From Desulfovibrio sp. UCD-KL4C (GTDB lineage: Bacteria > Desulfobacterota > Desulfovibrionia > Desulfovibrionales > Desulfovibrionaceae), in the NCBI RefSeq assembly GCF_006210265.1, contig NZ_VCNC01000002.1, positions 248,001 through 312,000 on the forward strand: a stretch of 64,000 nucleotides of DNA, in the 5' to 3' direction. This document shows, piece after piece, positions 1 through 8,355 of this stretch. Both the position numbers and the translations under genes were made by a program. The first letter of the stretch is position 1. Every line of letters starts with the position of its first letter. Under the pieces are notes generated by a model. That model did no database searches. It was given only the letters and a program-made list of their open reading frames with translations, and was not told the DNA's origin.

Positions 1-930
1 GGATCAATCGGATCCGGTGTAGCAATGGCTAGCCGTGCAAAAGTTAGAATTATAAACTCAGAAATGATTCAATTCCACCCTACAGCCTTTTATCAAGGCA
101 CACGCTCAAGAGCTAGCCGTAGATTTTTAATCTCCGAAGCAGTTCGCGGCGAAGGGGCTAAGCTGGTAAACTGTTATGGTGAAGCATTTATGCCACGCTA
201 TGATCCAAGAGCAGACCTTGCTCCTCGCGACATCGTAACACGCTCTATTCAAGAAGAACTCCTTAGAACTGGAGAAGAATGCGTTTATCTTGATGCTGCG
301 AACTTTGTTAAACATAACTTAAAAGAAAGATTTCCAACTATTTATGGAACTTGTACTGAAGCTGGTACTGATATCACTAAGTCACCAATTCCAGTTGTTC
401 CTGCTGCCCACTACTTCTGCGGAGGTGTTCTTGTAGATGAAAAAGGAAGAACAACTTTAGACAAGTTATACGCAGTCGGTGAATGTTCATGCACAGGACT
501 GCATGGTGGAAACAGGCTGGCATCCACCTCACTACTTGAAGGAATGTTCTGGGGATTTGAGGCTGGTAAAGATATCGGAAGAAAAATTTCAAGTAAGACA
601 TCAATCAGTAAAAAGTTAATGAATGCAATCCCTGACTGGGAAAATTCCGGTACAAATGAAAATGAAGATCCGGCTTTAATTGCCCAGGACTGGATGCTAA
701 TCCGCAGTATTATGTGGAATTATGTAGGGATAACAAGATCAACAGCGCGTCTAAGCCGCGCAATGTACGATTTGCAAAATCTCAACAGAGATTTAAAATC
801 TTTTTACAAAAGAACTCCTGTCAGTCGTCCAATTGTTGATTTATTCCACGGATGTCAGGCAGCAATTGCAGTTACAGCTGCGGCAATAAAAAATAAAGAA
901 AGTCTAGGCTGTCACTATAGAATAGATTAA
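1..930 (+). CDS. nadB: L-aspartate oxidase, C-terminal part (5' end outside window)
   Basis: L-aspartate oxidase, the FAD flavoprotein that makes iminoaspartate for NAD synthesis. The frame is open from base 1 and reads GSIGSGVAMASRA before the first internal ATG at 25, so the gene begins upstream of the window and only about 309 residues are seen. Visible family motifs are EMIQFHPTAFY, the RGEGA active-site arginine segment, LAPRDIV, PAAHYFCGGV and GLHGGNRLAS. The C-terminal helical domain (WMLIRSIMWNYVGITRS) is the fumarate-reductase-like tail. The HYFCGGV and LHGGNRLAS segments are shared with SdhA/FrdA, but the RGEGA context, short substrate region and C-terminus fit NadB best. A bidirectional terminator follows directly. 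Confidence 0.88.
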   Translation, partial: GSIGSGVAMASRAKVRIINSEMIQFHPTAFYQGTRSRASRRFLISEAVRGEGAKLVNCYGEAFMPRYDPRADLAPRDIVTRSIQEELLRTGEECVYLDAANFVKHNLKERFPTIYGTCTEAGTDITKSPIPVVPAAHYFCGGVLVDEKGRTTLDKLYAVGECSCTGLHGGNRLASTSLLEGMFWGFEAGKDIGRKISSKTSISKKLMNAIPDWENSGTNENEDPALIAQDWMLIRSIMWNYVGITRSTARLSRAMYDLQNLNRDLKSFYKRTPVSRPIVDLFHGCQAAIAVTAAAIKNKESLGCHYRID

Positions 931-954
931 TATAAAAAAGTGTTGATAAAATTA

Positions 955-987
955 AAAGGCTGTGATGTTACCATTACAGCCTTTTTT
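955..987. terminator. Bidirectional intrinsic terminator
   Basis: Nine-bp stem AAAGGCTGT (955-963) with ACAGCCTTT (976-984), then a T run to 987. On the other strand the hairpin ends in TTTTAATTT. It sits between the convergent nadB and M20 amidohydrolase genes and probably serves both. Confidence 0.8.
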
Positions 988-1045
988 ATAAACAAAAATA
1001 TACTTTTAATATAATATTTATTTCAATACCTTAGTAAGATATTAA

Positions 1046-2308
1046 TTACTTATGTGAATCTAATAATTTTAAAGCTGTCGCGGTCATTGTTGTAACAGCA
1101 GCAGTAATACTTTCTTCCGGTGGCGGAAGAAATTTATTGTTATGAAGATTAGGTGGATCAATTGATTCAGTTTCGAACAATTCCATATCTGAATGACTGG
1201 TTGCGCCAGTAAAAAATAGACAACTAGGAATTTCAATCCCATCTGAATTTCTGTAAAGCGCGAAATCTTCACTGCCCATAACCATACATGACTCAACGAA
1301 ATGATTTTCACCTAAATTCTCTACAACCGCATCCTTTACCACTGTGTATAAATTAAGATCATTATCAGTTGCAGGGAGTTCATCACCCTCTTCCAAAATA
1401 ATAATAGGCAAAAGATTTTCTGGAACATCCATAGCTAAAGCTTCATTACGACAGATACGCTTAATTGCATGCAGAATGTGATCGCGGCTTTCAGAATCAA
1501 AAAACCTTGAGGTCAACTCCATAACAACTTCTTCGGGAATAATGTTGGCACGAGTCCCTCCATGGATAGAACCAACTGTAACTACAGCCGGACTAAGAGG
1601 ACTCAATTCTCTGCTAACTATTGTTTGGAGAGAGGAAATAATACGTGCAGCAAGCATTACAGGATCACGAGTTTCGTGGGGAAATGCTCCATGCCCACCA
1701 ATACCGCGAACTATTATTTTAAGCTGAAAAACTCCGGCCATAATAGGTCCTGGTTTAACCGCAATAGAGCCGGCATGAACTTTAGGACAAACGTGTGTTG
1801 CAAGACAATAATCCGGACGACAAAATTTTTTAAATAAGCCATCTGCAATCATAGCTCTAGCTCCGAACATTGGTTCTTCAGCAGGCTGACCAACAAATAG
1901 AATCTTACCACTCCAAGTATCTTTCAAGCTAGATAAGATTTTTGCAACTCCTACAAGAGAAGTCATATGCAAATCATGCCCGCACGCATGCATAACTCCT
2001 ACAGAATTACCGGAGCTATCTTGAGCATTAACAGAGCTAGCATAATCCGCACCCGAATTTTCAGTAATTGGCAGTGCATCCATATCAGCACGAATCATAA
2101 TTGTCGGGCCATCGCCATTTTCAAGAGTCCCTACAATCCCTAAACCACCGATATTGCGGACAACTTTTATTCCGCAAGTCTCAAGCTGATTACCAAGCAC
2201 ATGTGAAGTATTAATTTCCTGTCCAGAAAGTTCTGGATTAGAGTGAAAGTGTTTATACAACTCTATCAAAGGTGGAAGCTGTGATAAAACAAGATTTTTT
2301 AAGTCCAT
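1046..2308 (-). CDS. M20 family amidohydrolase (hippurate/N-acyl-amino-acid hydrolase type)
   Basis: A 420-residue metallopeptidase-fold amidohydrolase of family M20D, expected to be cytosolic and to remove acyl groups from amino acids or hippurate-like amides. Metal-site motifs are IRADMDALPITE, MHACGHDLHMTSL (Cys and His ligands), GQPAEEP (catalytic Glu pair) and GGHGAFPH in the dimerisation lid domain. Length is slightly above the usual 380-400. The start has a modest SD (CCGGAAATG). A 64-residue ORF lies 29 bp upstream on the same strand and may be co-transcribed. Exact substrate cannot be told from sequence. Confidence 0.88.
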   Translation of the reverse strand: MDLKNLVLSQLPPLIELYKHFHSNPELSGQEINTSHVLGNQLETCGIKVVRNIGGLGIVGTLENGDGPTIMIRADMDALPITENSGADYASSVNAQDSSGNSVGVMHACGHDLHMTSLVGVAKILSSLKDTWSGKILFVGQPAEEPMFGARAMIADGLFKKFCRPDYCLATHVCPKVHAGSIAVKPGPIMAGVFQLKIIVRGIGGHGAFPHETRDPVMLAARIISSLQTIVSRELSPLSPAVVTVGSIHGGTRANIIPEEVVMELTSRFFDSESRDHILHAIKRICRNEALAMDVPENLLPIIILEEGDELPATDNDLNLYTVVKDAVVENLGENHFVESCMVMGSEDFALYRNSDGIEIPSCLFFTGATSHSDMELFETESIDPPNLHNNKFLPPPEESITAAVTTMTATALKLLDSHK

Positions 2309-2337
2309 TTCCGGAAAATCCTTTAAAATAATAAATG

Positions 2338-2532
2338 TTAATCGTTATCTTTATTTAAACTTCTTGCCGCAACTTCAGTGTGAGCACGTCTTTTAGCGTC
2401 TTCAAGAAGCGGGTGCAGAAGGCCAACAATATTACGAACATTAAGATTTTCTGCTTCCTTGGAACAAAGCAGGATATCAAGCGCATCAAGTCCATGAAAG
2501 ATGTAATCTACACTTTTTTTAGCATCACTCAT
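2338..2532 (-). CDS. Small hypothetical protein (64 aa)
   Basis: I do not recognise this protein. It is soluble, with an acidic/basic mix, and reads MSDAKKSVDYIFHG at the N-terminus and ends in KDND. A clear Shine-Dalgarno (AAGGAGAC) lies about 6 nt before the ATG, which is the main reason to accept it. It sits 29 bp upstream of the M20 amidohydrolase on the same strand, so it is probably the first gene of a two-gene unit. No motif, signal peptide or membrane segment is seen. Confidence 0.6.
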   Translation of the reverse strand: MSDAKKSVDYIFHGLDALDILLCSKEAENLNVRNIVGLLHPLLEDAKRRAHTEVAARSLNKDND

Positions 2533-2655
2533 TCTTGTCTCCTTAGATAAAATTATATACAGGCAAGCGTCAAAATTGTATTAGTACGCTCAGCTGATGT
2601 CTATGAATAATTGTTCTTTTTCCATAAATAAATACTTTTACATGCGAGGTTTGCT

Positions 2656-3006
2656 GTGAATTATAAAGTTGTTTTTCACATTGATTGGGATGACGGTCAG
2701 GTTTTGAATATGGCTCTTGGAAATATGGAAAACTTATTGAAAGATCCTTCAGTTGATTCTTCAGAAATTATGCTAGTAGCGAACGGTGACTCAGTACGAC
2801 TTTTCAGAACTGAATTTTGTGGTAATTTCCTTCCTCGAATGAGAGATCTACATTCAAACGGCGTTAAATTTTGTATCTGCAATAATTCTCTTAATAAGCT
2901 CAAATATAAACCGGAAAATATGGTAGATGTTTGCGAAATAGTTCCAGCAGGCGTGGTTGAGCTGTGTAAACGACAAGCTGAAGGATTCGCTTACATTAAG
3001 CCTTAG
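2656..3006 (+). CDS. DsrE-like family protein
   Basis: A 116-residue protein that looks like the DsrE/DsrF-type fold used in sulfur relay. It has an N-terminal beta strand (YKVVFHIDWDD), a central VANGDSVRLFR segment and FCICNNSLNK, where a conserved cysteine position of such proteins lies. The C-terminus (VPAGVVELCKRQAEGFAYIKP) matches small COG1416-type proteins. Start is GTG at 2656 with GCGAGG upstream. It is a monocistronic gene between divergent and same-strand neighbours. A sulfur-transfer role is inference only; many relatives have no known function. Confidence 0.65.
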   Translation: MNYKVVFHIDWDDGQVLNMALGNMENLLKDPSVDSSEIMLVANGDSVRLFRTEFCGNFLPRMRDLHSNGVKFCICNNSLNKLKYKPENMVDVCEIVPAGVVELCKRQAEGFAYIKP

Positions 3007-3133
3007 ATTCTTTTTTCGTTTTTTTAACACCCCTCCCAATCAGGTTTAATCTAAATTTATTTCCAAAATTTCATTAAAAGGTCTGTTTGGGAGGAGTACG
3101 CTCTTAACCTTTCTGGAAATTACATTAAAAACT

Positions 3134-4015
3134 ATGAAAACAAGCTTATACTCATGGATCTTGGCCGTTCGTCCCAAGACGCTTCCCGCAGCAGTATGTC
3201 CGGTTCTAGTTGCCAGCGCATTGGCATTTCAAGCAGACAGTTTTCAGTGGGTACCTGCTTTACTCTGCCTGCTATTTGCCCTGCTTATTCAGATAGGAAC
3301 CAATTTCGCAAATGACTATTTCGATTTTATAAAAGGTGCTGATACGGAAGAACGTCAGGGGCCTAAGCGAATGACAGCTTCCGGCGTAATTTCTTTATCG
3401 AAAATGAAGTTCATGACAGCCGTGATCTTTTTTCTGGCTTTCATAGTTGGAGTCGGACTTCTACCATTTGGCGGTTGGTGGTTGCTGGCGGTCGGTATTC
3501 TTTCGATTTTTCTAGGGTACGGCTATACTGGAGGTCCCTTCCCTCTGGCTTATCTTGGACTGGGCGAGATTTTTGTGATGATCTTTTTCGGATGGGTTGC
3601 AGTAGGATGCACCTATATGGTGCAAGCCGGAGGAATCAATTACATAGTCCTTTTGGCGGCTACAGCTATAGGAGCATTGAGCACGAATCTGCTGGTGGTG
3701 AACAACCATCGAGATGTTGAAACAGACATCAAAGCAAATAAACGTACTCTTGCCGTTCGTTTCGGGCGGAAATTTTCCGCATTTGAATACCGGATCTGGT
3801 TTGGTCTCGCCTTGCTCTGCACTCTAATAATAGCCTGTATTTTGAAATCTTTCTGGATGCTTCTGCCTTTTGCGGTTTTACCACTAGGTATAAAGCTCTG
3901 CGTGATGATAGGACTGCCGCAAACAGGTGCTGTCTACATACGTATGCTTGGCAAAACCGCCGCAGTATTGGTTCTGTATTCTCTTTTGATGAGTATTGGT
4001 TTGCTATTAAGTTAG
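3134..4015 (+). CDS. menA: UbiA-family prenyltransferase, MenA type
   Basis: Integral membrane prenyltransferase of 293 residues that joins a polyprenyl chain to the quinone head group in menaquinone synthesis. The opening RPKTLPAAVCPV and the first aspartate-rich motif NFANDYFDFIKGAD are typical of MenA, followed by GPKRMTASG and a second acidic stretch NNHRDVETD. About eight hydrophobic segments are visible. In organisms using the futalosine route the equivalent step is done by MqnP; the sequence resembles MenA, but which head group is used cannot be decided here. A strong terminator follows at 4081. Confidence 0.85.
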   Translation: MKTSLYSWILAVRPKTLPAAVCPVLVASALAFQADSFQWVPALLCLLFALLIQIGTNFANDYFDFIKGADTEERQGPKRMTASGVISLSKMKFMTAVIFFLAFIVGVGLLPFGGWWLLAVGILSIFLGYGYTGGPFPLAYLGLGEIFVMIFFGWVAVGCTYMVQAGGINYIVLLAATAIGALSTNLLVVNNHRDVETDIKANKRTLAVRFGRKFSAFEYRIWFGLALLCTLIIACILKSFWMLLPFAVLPLGIKLCVMIGLPQTGAVYIRMLGKTAAVLVLYSLLMSIGLLLS

Positions 4016-4080
4016 AGAGGTATAAGTAACTTCTATTACTCTTAAAACACAAAATACTTATTAATTTTACTATAAATTTT

Positions 4081-4114
4081 AAGCCGTAGTTCTTAAGGAC
4101 TATGGCTTTTTTTG
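4081..4114 (+). terminator. Intrinsic terminator after menA
   Basis: Stem AAGCCGTAGT (4081-4090) pairs with ACTATGGCTT across an 8-nt loop, with one G-T pair, followed by a T run to 4113. Confidence 0.8.
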
Positions 4115-4368
4115 TTGCTCAAGAAAACTAGCAGGACAACCTCAAGGCTATGCGAAAGTTACAGTGGACAAAAAAATAGAATAAATGAAATGAAATAATT
4201 GATATTTAAACAAAGATAAGATGTTAATTGAAAATAGGTCAGTGCTCAGAAGTGTTCTAAGAAAACTAGTAGTGCAAGGAACTTTAACGACTCACATTAG
4301 TGAAAAAGAAAATACTCTGTATAGAATTAAAGATTAAGAAAAGTATTTATTTCAAAAAACTCTACAAA
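4115..4368. other. Intergenic DNA without a clear gene
   Basis: AT-rich spacer between the menA terminator and the tRNA cluster. The only coding-like stretch is 4221-4337 (+), listed separately. I see no other ORF with a credible ribosome binding site and no repeat. Confidence 0.5.
4221..4337 (+). pseudogene. Possible remnant of a winged-helix regulator C-terminus (38 codons)
   Basis: An ATG-to-TAA frame of 38 residues whose middle reads VLRKLVVQGTLTTHI and whose end reads NTLYRIKD. The pattern of a recognition helix, short wing strand and terminal strand recalls the last third of winged-helix DNA-binding domains (xLRxLVxxGxL..xYRI). There is no good SD, and the preceding DNA does not encode the rest of such a domain in this frame. 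It may be a decayed remnant or chance. Confidence 0.22.
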
Positions 4369-4404
4369 ACAAAAAAGCCGCAACTTTTATAAGTTGCGGC
4401 TTTA
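4369..4404 (-). terminator. Intrinsic terminator after tRNA-Leu
   Basis: Stem AAAGCCGCAACTT with AAGTTGCGGCTTT (4374-4404). On the minus strand it ends in TTTTTTGTTTTG. It lies about 10 nt past the 3' CCA of the first tRNA-Leu and so ends the tRNA transcript. Confidence 0.8.
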
Positions 4405-4413
4405 TGCACTTCG

Positions 4414-4500
4414 TGGTGCCGAGGGGGGGACTCGAACCCCCACGGAATTTCTTCCACTAGCCCCTCAAGCTAGCGTGTCTACCAATTCCACCACCTCGGC
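4414..4500 (-). tRNA. tRNA-Leu (anticodon GAG), copy 1
   Basis: An 87-nt cloverleaf on the minus strand. Acceptor GCCGAGG pairs with CCTCGGC, with an encoded CCA (plus-strand TGG at 4414-4416). The anticodon stem CTAGC/GCTAG holds loop TTGAGGG, so the anticodon is GAG (plus-strand 4464-4466), reading CUC/CUU. A long variable arm (TGGAAGAAATTCC region) marks a class II tRNA, and the T-arm has GGTTCGAGTCC. It is identical in every base to the copy at 4663-4749. Confidence 0.95.
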
Positions 4501-4625
4501 TAGAGGTGAATTTTCAAAGAGCGATTCGACTTAGAGGGATGCAATGTCTGCAACCGCTTCGGTAAAAGAGGGTTTACCGAATTTTGAATTTATATGCAAG
4601 ATGTTTTTGCAAATAATTGTCCAGA

Positions 4626-4651
4626 ATATTTAGACTTATTAGTCTAAATAT
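4626..4651. repeat. Perfect 10-bp inverted repeat between the tRNA genes
   Basis: ATATTTAGAC (4626-4635) and GTCTAAATAT (4642-4651) form a perfect 10-bp stem with a 6-nt loop, 11 nt past the 3' end of tRNA-Leu copy 2. It could be a processing or weak termination structure for that tRNA. A second hairpin, TTCGGTAAA/TTTACCGAA, lies at 4558-4581. No long T run follows on the minus strand. Confidence 0.5.
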
Positions 4652-4662
4652 AATTTTTCAGA

Positions 4663-4749
4663 TGGTGCCGAGGGGGGGACTCGAACCCCCACGGAATTTC
4701 TTCCACTAGCCCCTCAAGCTAGCGTGTCTACCAATTCCACCACCTCGGC
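4663..4749 (-). tRNA. tRNA-Leu (anticodon GAG), copy 2
   Basis: An 87-nt class II tRNA identical to the copy at 4414-4500, with an encoded CCA and anticodon GAG at plus-strand 4713-4715. The two copies are separated by 162 bp of unrelated sequence holding two hairpins. It lies just downstream of secG on the same strand. Confidence 0.95.
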
Positions 4750-4793
4750 TCTGAAAAAAACTGAACCTATATTATCAAAGATCTTTTAACTGA

Positions 4794-5168
4794 CTATTTT
4801 GTTTCTTCAGTCTTGGCTGCTTCTGTTTTAACAGCGTCAGTCTTAGCTGACTCTGTCTTTTCAAAAGTAACCACTGGCTTGTCAACTTCTGGCATCGGGG
4901 TAACAACTCCGTCACCTTGAAGCATGATAGAATCATCTGACATTCTGTTACCGGCAAGGTAGTTATAACTGAGCGATGTAATCAAAAAAATCGCTGCGAG
5001 AAAAGAGGTTACTTTAACTAAAACCCCTCCTGCTCCGGTACTACCGAAAACAGAGCCACTTCCTCCGCCGAAGATTACCCCCATGTCTTCCTTACCACTC
5101 TGTAAAAGAACAAAGATGATCAGAAACACGCAGGCGATAATGTGTACTGTAATTACGAGCGTTTGCAA
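4794..5168 (-). CDS. secG: Preprotein translocase subunit SecG
   Basis: Small membrane subunit of the SecYEG translocon, 124 residues. It has two hydrophobic segments (about 4-23 and 55-73) joined by the family signature LLQSGKEDMGVIFGGG and the SVFGSTGAGG loop. The C-terminus carries a Lys/Thr/Glu-rich repetitive tail (residues about 100-124), common in Desulfovibrio SecG. The start codon is TTG with an AAGGA SD before it; no ATG fits. It follows tpiA by 43 bp in the pgk-tpiA-secG order, a common bacterial arrangement. Confidence 0.92.
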   Translation of the reverse strand: MQTLVITVHIIACVFLIIFVLLQSGKEDMGVIFGGGSGSVFGSTGAGGVLVKVTSFLAAIFLITSLSYNYLAGNRMSDDSIMLQGDGVVTPMPEVDKPVVTFEKTESAKTDAVKTEAAKTEETK

Positions 5169-5211
5169 AGCTTTTTTTTCCTTTTTTTTTAACTCGGATT
5201 AAGGCGTATTT

Positions 5212-5967
5212 TTATGCCAGAGCAATCTGACTGAAACTTTCACCGTCCAAGCTCGCGCCTCCTACCAATACTCCGTCCACATTGTCAAGCGATATTATCT
5301 GGGCGCAGTTTGCAGGCTTGACACTTCCTCCATATAAGATCCTAATTTCATTAGCTTTTTTAGGAAAAATATTTTTCAACTTATTTCTAACAAAACTATG
5401 AGCTTCGACAATTTCTTCCGGGCCAGCAACCTCTCCGGTTCCAATCGCCCACACTGGCTCATAAGCAATTACAATTGATTCAGGAGAAAAATCAGCAGGA
5501 ATTTCAGCTAATCCAACTTCGAGTTGTTCATCAATAACCTTTTGAACTTCTCCAGCTTTTCTTTCTTCGATGGTTTCACCGATACAAAGAATCATCGAAA
5601 GCCCTGCTTTCAACCCGAATGCAACTTTTTCGCCTACAAATTTGCTAGACTCGCCTAACACATGTCTGCGCTCAGAATGTCCTGCAAGAGCAAATCCGCA
5701 GCCAACGTCTTTGAGCATATCCGGTGATATTTCACCGGTAAAGGCCCCTTCCTTGGCTGGATACATATTTTCCGCACAAAGATGGCAGTTAGCTTTGCCA
5801 GCTAGCACAGAACCGACGCTTTCAAGAGCCGTAAACGGTGCTGCAATTAAAACTTCCCTATCACTGGGCAGTTTTCCATCAATTCGTGAATAAAAATCCT
5901 CAGCAGTAGCCTTGGCTTCTGCGCGGGTTTTATACATTTTCCAGTTAGCGGCCATTAATTTTTTCAT
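5212..5967 (-). CDS. tpiA: Triose-phosphate isomerase
   Basis: Cytosolic TIM-barrel enzyme of 251 residues that interconverts glyceraldehyde 3-phosphate and dihydroxyacetone phosphate. Motifs seen: ANWKMYK (Asn and Lys of the active site), AGHSERR (electrophilic His), AYEPVWAIGTG (catalytic Glu and the flexible loop) and ILYGGSVKP (phosphate binding). The ATG overlaps the TGA of pgk as ATGA, so the two are translationally coupled. Confidence 0.97.
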   Translation of the reverse strand: MKKLMAANWKMYKTRAEAKATAEDFYSRIDGKLPSDREVLIAAPFTALESVGSVLAGKANCHLCAENMYPAKEGAFTGEISPDMLKDVGCGFALAGHSERRHVLGESSKFVGEKVAFGLKAGLSMILCIGETIEERKAGEVQKVIDEQLEVGLAEIPADFSPESIVIAYEPVWAIGTGEVAGPEEIVEAHSFVRNKLKNIFPKKANEIRILYGGSVKPANCAQIISLDNVDGVLVGGASLDGESFSQIALA

Positions 5968-7157
5968 TTATCCAAGTTCTCCTTCAAGGCTTTGAAGGCG
6001 GGAAGTTCTTTTCCTTCTAGAAATTCAAGGAACGAACCGCCTCCTGTAGATATGAAAGTGAAGTCGTCTTGCAGTCCAGCCTTGTGAACAACTGCATCGG
6101 TATCTCCCCCTCCAACGATGGTAGTACCATCAGATTCGGCCATAGCTTTACAGACTTTCAAAGAACCTTCTGCAAAAGCAGGTTTTTCAAAAAGTCCCAT
6201 AGGGCCGTTCCAGACTATTGTCTTGGCTTCTGAAATAACGTCACAAAATTTTTGAGTACTTACGGGGCCGATATCCAAAAGCATTCCATCCGATGGAACA
6301 TGGTCGGCATCACATATCCCGGCAGCTTCTTCGATATTTTTACCCCAGACAAAATCTTCTGGAAGGTGAAGATTTGTTCCGGAAGCTGCTGCCTTAGTAA
6401 GAATATCTCGAGCGATATCAACAAGCCCTTCTTCGACAAGAGATTTCCCCACATTCTTTCCTTGTGCGAGAAGGAATGTGTTGGCCATGGCTCCACCGAT
6501 AATAAAATGATCAACTTTACCAATCAAGTTATTGAGAATGCCAAGTTTTGTAGAAACTTTTGCACCGCCAGAAATAGCAATATACGGTTTTTCAGGATTC
6601 TTAAGAGCTTCGCCAAGATTTTCCCATTCAAGCTTCAGTAAAAAGCCTGCACAGCATTTTTTTGCATGATAAGGGACATCAACAACTGAGGAGTTAGGCC
6701 TGTGAGCAACACCGAATGCATCATTTACATATATATCTGCAAGTGCAGCCAATTTTGCACCGAAATCTCCTCTATCGTCAGGAGTTTTTCCTTGTTCTTC
6801 AGGATGAAAACGTAAGTTTTCAAGCATTAAAACATGTCCCGGCTTAAGCGCTGCAGCCATTTTCTCAACTTCAGTCCCGATACAATCCGGCGCAAGAGGA
6901 ACATCTATTCCGAGATATTCAGCCAAACGTTTGGCAGCAGGCTTAAGGCTAAATTCTGCGACTTTTTTACCTTTCGGCTTACCAAGATGAGCCATTACGA
7001 TTACAGCAGCTCCGTTATCCAACGCATATTTAATAGTTGGAATTGCAGCTTTAATGCGGTTATCATCAGTAATGATTTCACCATCGAGAGGGACATTAAA
7101 GTCCACTCTTAAAAGTAACTTTTTACCCGAAATGTCGAGTTCGTCAATGAAGCGCAT
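5964..7157 (-). CDS. pgk: Phosphoglycerate kinase
   Basis: Glycolytic/gluconeogenic kinase (1,3-bisphosphoglycerate + ADP to 3-phosphoglycerate + ATP), 397 residues. Motifs: RVDFNVPL, AHLGKPKG, LENLRFHPEE, SGGAKVSTK in the nucleotide domain and GGGDTDAVV near the end. I place the start at the ATG at 7157 because GGAG lies 5 nt before it; a GTG two codons upstream (7163) is too close to that SD. Pgk, tpiA and secG form one operon, with rimI 44 bp upstream on the same strand. Confidence 0.96.
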   Translation of the reverse strand: MRFIDELDISGKKLLLRVDFNVPLDGEIITDDNRIKAAIPTIKYALDNGAAVIVMAHLGKPKGKKVAEFSLKPAAKRLAEYLGIDVPLAPDCIGTEVEKMAAALKPGHVLMLENLRFHPEEQGKTPDDRGDFGAKLAALADIYVNDAFGVAHRPNSSVVDVPYHAKKCCAGFLLKLEWENLGEALKNPEKPYIAISGGAKVSTKLGILNNLIGKVDHFIIGGAMANTFLLAQGKNVGKSLVEEGLVDIARDILTKAAASGTNLHLPEDFVWGKNIEEAAGICDADHVPSDGMLLDIGPVSTQKFCDVISEAKTIVWNGPMGLFEKPAFAEGSLKVCKAMAESDGTTIVGGGDTDAVVHKAGLQDDFTFISTGGGSFLEFLEGKELPAFKALKENLDK

Positions 7158-7201
7158 ACTCACTCCGTATTTTATGGTGTTATATTAAATAGTTAAATAA
7201 T

Positions 7202-7666
7202 TTACATTTCCAGATCATAAAGAATAGCATCTTCATTAGTATCTGGATAATATTTTTTGCGAACTCCAACCTGCTTAAAGCCTAAGCTTTCATAAAGAGA
7301 TATAGCAGGAATATTTGACTTTTTGACATCAAGCAAACCTTTCACAATATCTGCATCGCGGCATTGCTTTAACAAGGCCAACATCAGCTCTCTGGCAATT
7401 CCATGTTTCCTGTAGTCTGGATGCACTCCTAAATTAAGTACTTCCATTTCATCAAGAACCATTGAGTACGCAAGATATCCGACCAGCAGACCTTCTAGTA
7501 CATATCCAAGAATATAGAAGGCTCTCCGTTCAAGTCCAAGCTTAAATTGCTCTTCTGTCCAGTGATAGTCAAAACACACACTTTCAAGCTTTCGAACCTC
7601 ATCAATTGATTCCAGCCCGACTTCGATTATCATTTGGTCACGAGTAGTGACTTCTATGCTTTTCAT
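7202..7666 (-). CDS. rimI: Ribosomal protein S18-alanine N-acetyltransferase (RimI-like GNAT)
   Basis: GNAT-fold acetyltransferase of 154 residues. The acetyl-CoA loop is GVHPDYRKHGIARELM (R/Q-x-x-G-x-G/A pattern), preceded by the MEVLNL beta strand. The C-terminal half (NIPAISLYESLGFKQVGVRKKYY) is the part of the RimI family that carries the conserved aromatic Tyr residues. RimI acetylates the N-terminal Ala of ribosomal protein S18, whose gene rpsR is also in this window. It may be the first gene of the pgk-tpiA-secG unit (44-nt gap). Confidence 0.85.
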   Translation of the reverse strand: MKSIEVTTRDQMIIEVGLESIDEVRKLESVCFDYHWTEEQFKLGLERRAFYILGYVLEGLLVGYLAYSMVLDEMEVLNLGVHPDYRKHGIARELMLALLKQCRDADIVKGLLDVKKSNIPAISLYESLGFKQVGVRKKYYPDTNEDAILYDLEM

Positions 7667-7798
7667 ATTGTAAACTATCTGTCAGTAAAACAGAACTAGA
7701 AGGTTAAATTTGTAAATAACACGAATTTCATTCCTTTACACGTAATTAAGGTGAATTGGAAGAACACGCAATCTATTAAAAAACAGTAATTTAAAAAA

Positions 7799-8314
7799 AT
7801 GAAAAATAAACTCAATTCTGTCGAAGTTGTCGATATTAAAAATTATCCTTTTGCTAGAATGAACCTTACTGAAGTTCACAGGCAGTCATTGAGACACAGA
7901 TCAGTGATCGTTCTAGTATATGATAGCAATGGAAAACTCTATCTACAAAAAAGAAATGCAGAAAAAAGATATTATCCAGGAAGATGGGATCTTTCTGCCA
8001 GTGGTCATGTATATTTTAAAGAATCATTTGAAGATGCGGCTTTAAGAGTCTTAAAAACAAAACTGGGGATAGAATACGCGAATATCAAAGAACTTACAGA
8101 ACTAAATGCTTCATCTGAAACTGGATACGAATTTATCAAACTCTTTGTTCTGGATAAACCAAATATAGTTCCAGCACCTAATCCAGATGAAGTGGAATCA
8201 GGATTTTTCTATTCTATGAATGAACTGGAATGGCTTCTTAAGGAATGTCGTGAACTTCTTGCTCCAAAACTTGTGTATTTAAACGAAATAAAAATGTTAT
8301 ACAAAATGAAATAG
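7799..8314 (+). CDS. Nudix-fold protein with degenerate Nudix box
   Basis: A 171-residue Nudix-fold protein closest in layout to the YfcD/IPP-isomerase-like group: LRHRSVIVLVY, LYLQKRNAEKRYYPGRWDLSASGHV, then the box helix. In the canonical box GX5EX7REUXEEXGU the helix should read RExxEE; here it reads RVLKTKLGI, so all three metal-binding glutamates are replaced (Val, Thr, Lys) while Gly, the first Glu and Arg remain. It is therefore probably not a Mg-dependent hydrolase. No clear SD precedes the ATG. It stands alone between divergent rimI and convergent suhB. Confidence 0.8.
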   Translation: MKNKLNSVEVVDIKNYPFARMNLTEVHRQSLRHRSVIVLVYDSNGKLYLQKRNAEKRYYPGRWDLSASGHVYFKESFEDAALRVLKTKLGIEYANIKELTELNASSETGYEFIKLFVLDKPNIVPAPNPDEVESGFFYSMNELEWLLKECRELLAPKLVYLNEIKMLYKMK

Positions 8315-8355
8315 CTATCACGTTAAAATGCACTAAGCAGCGATATATGTGAAAG

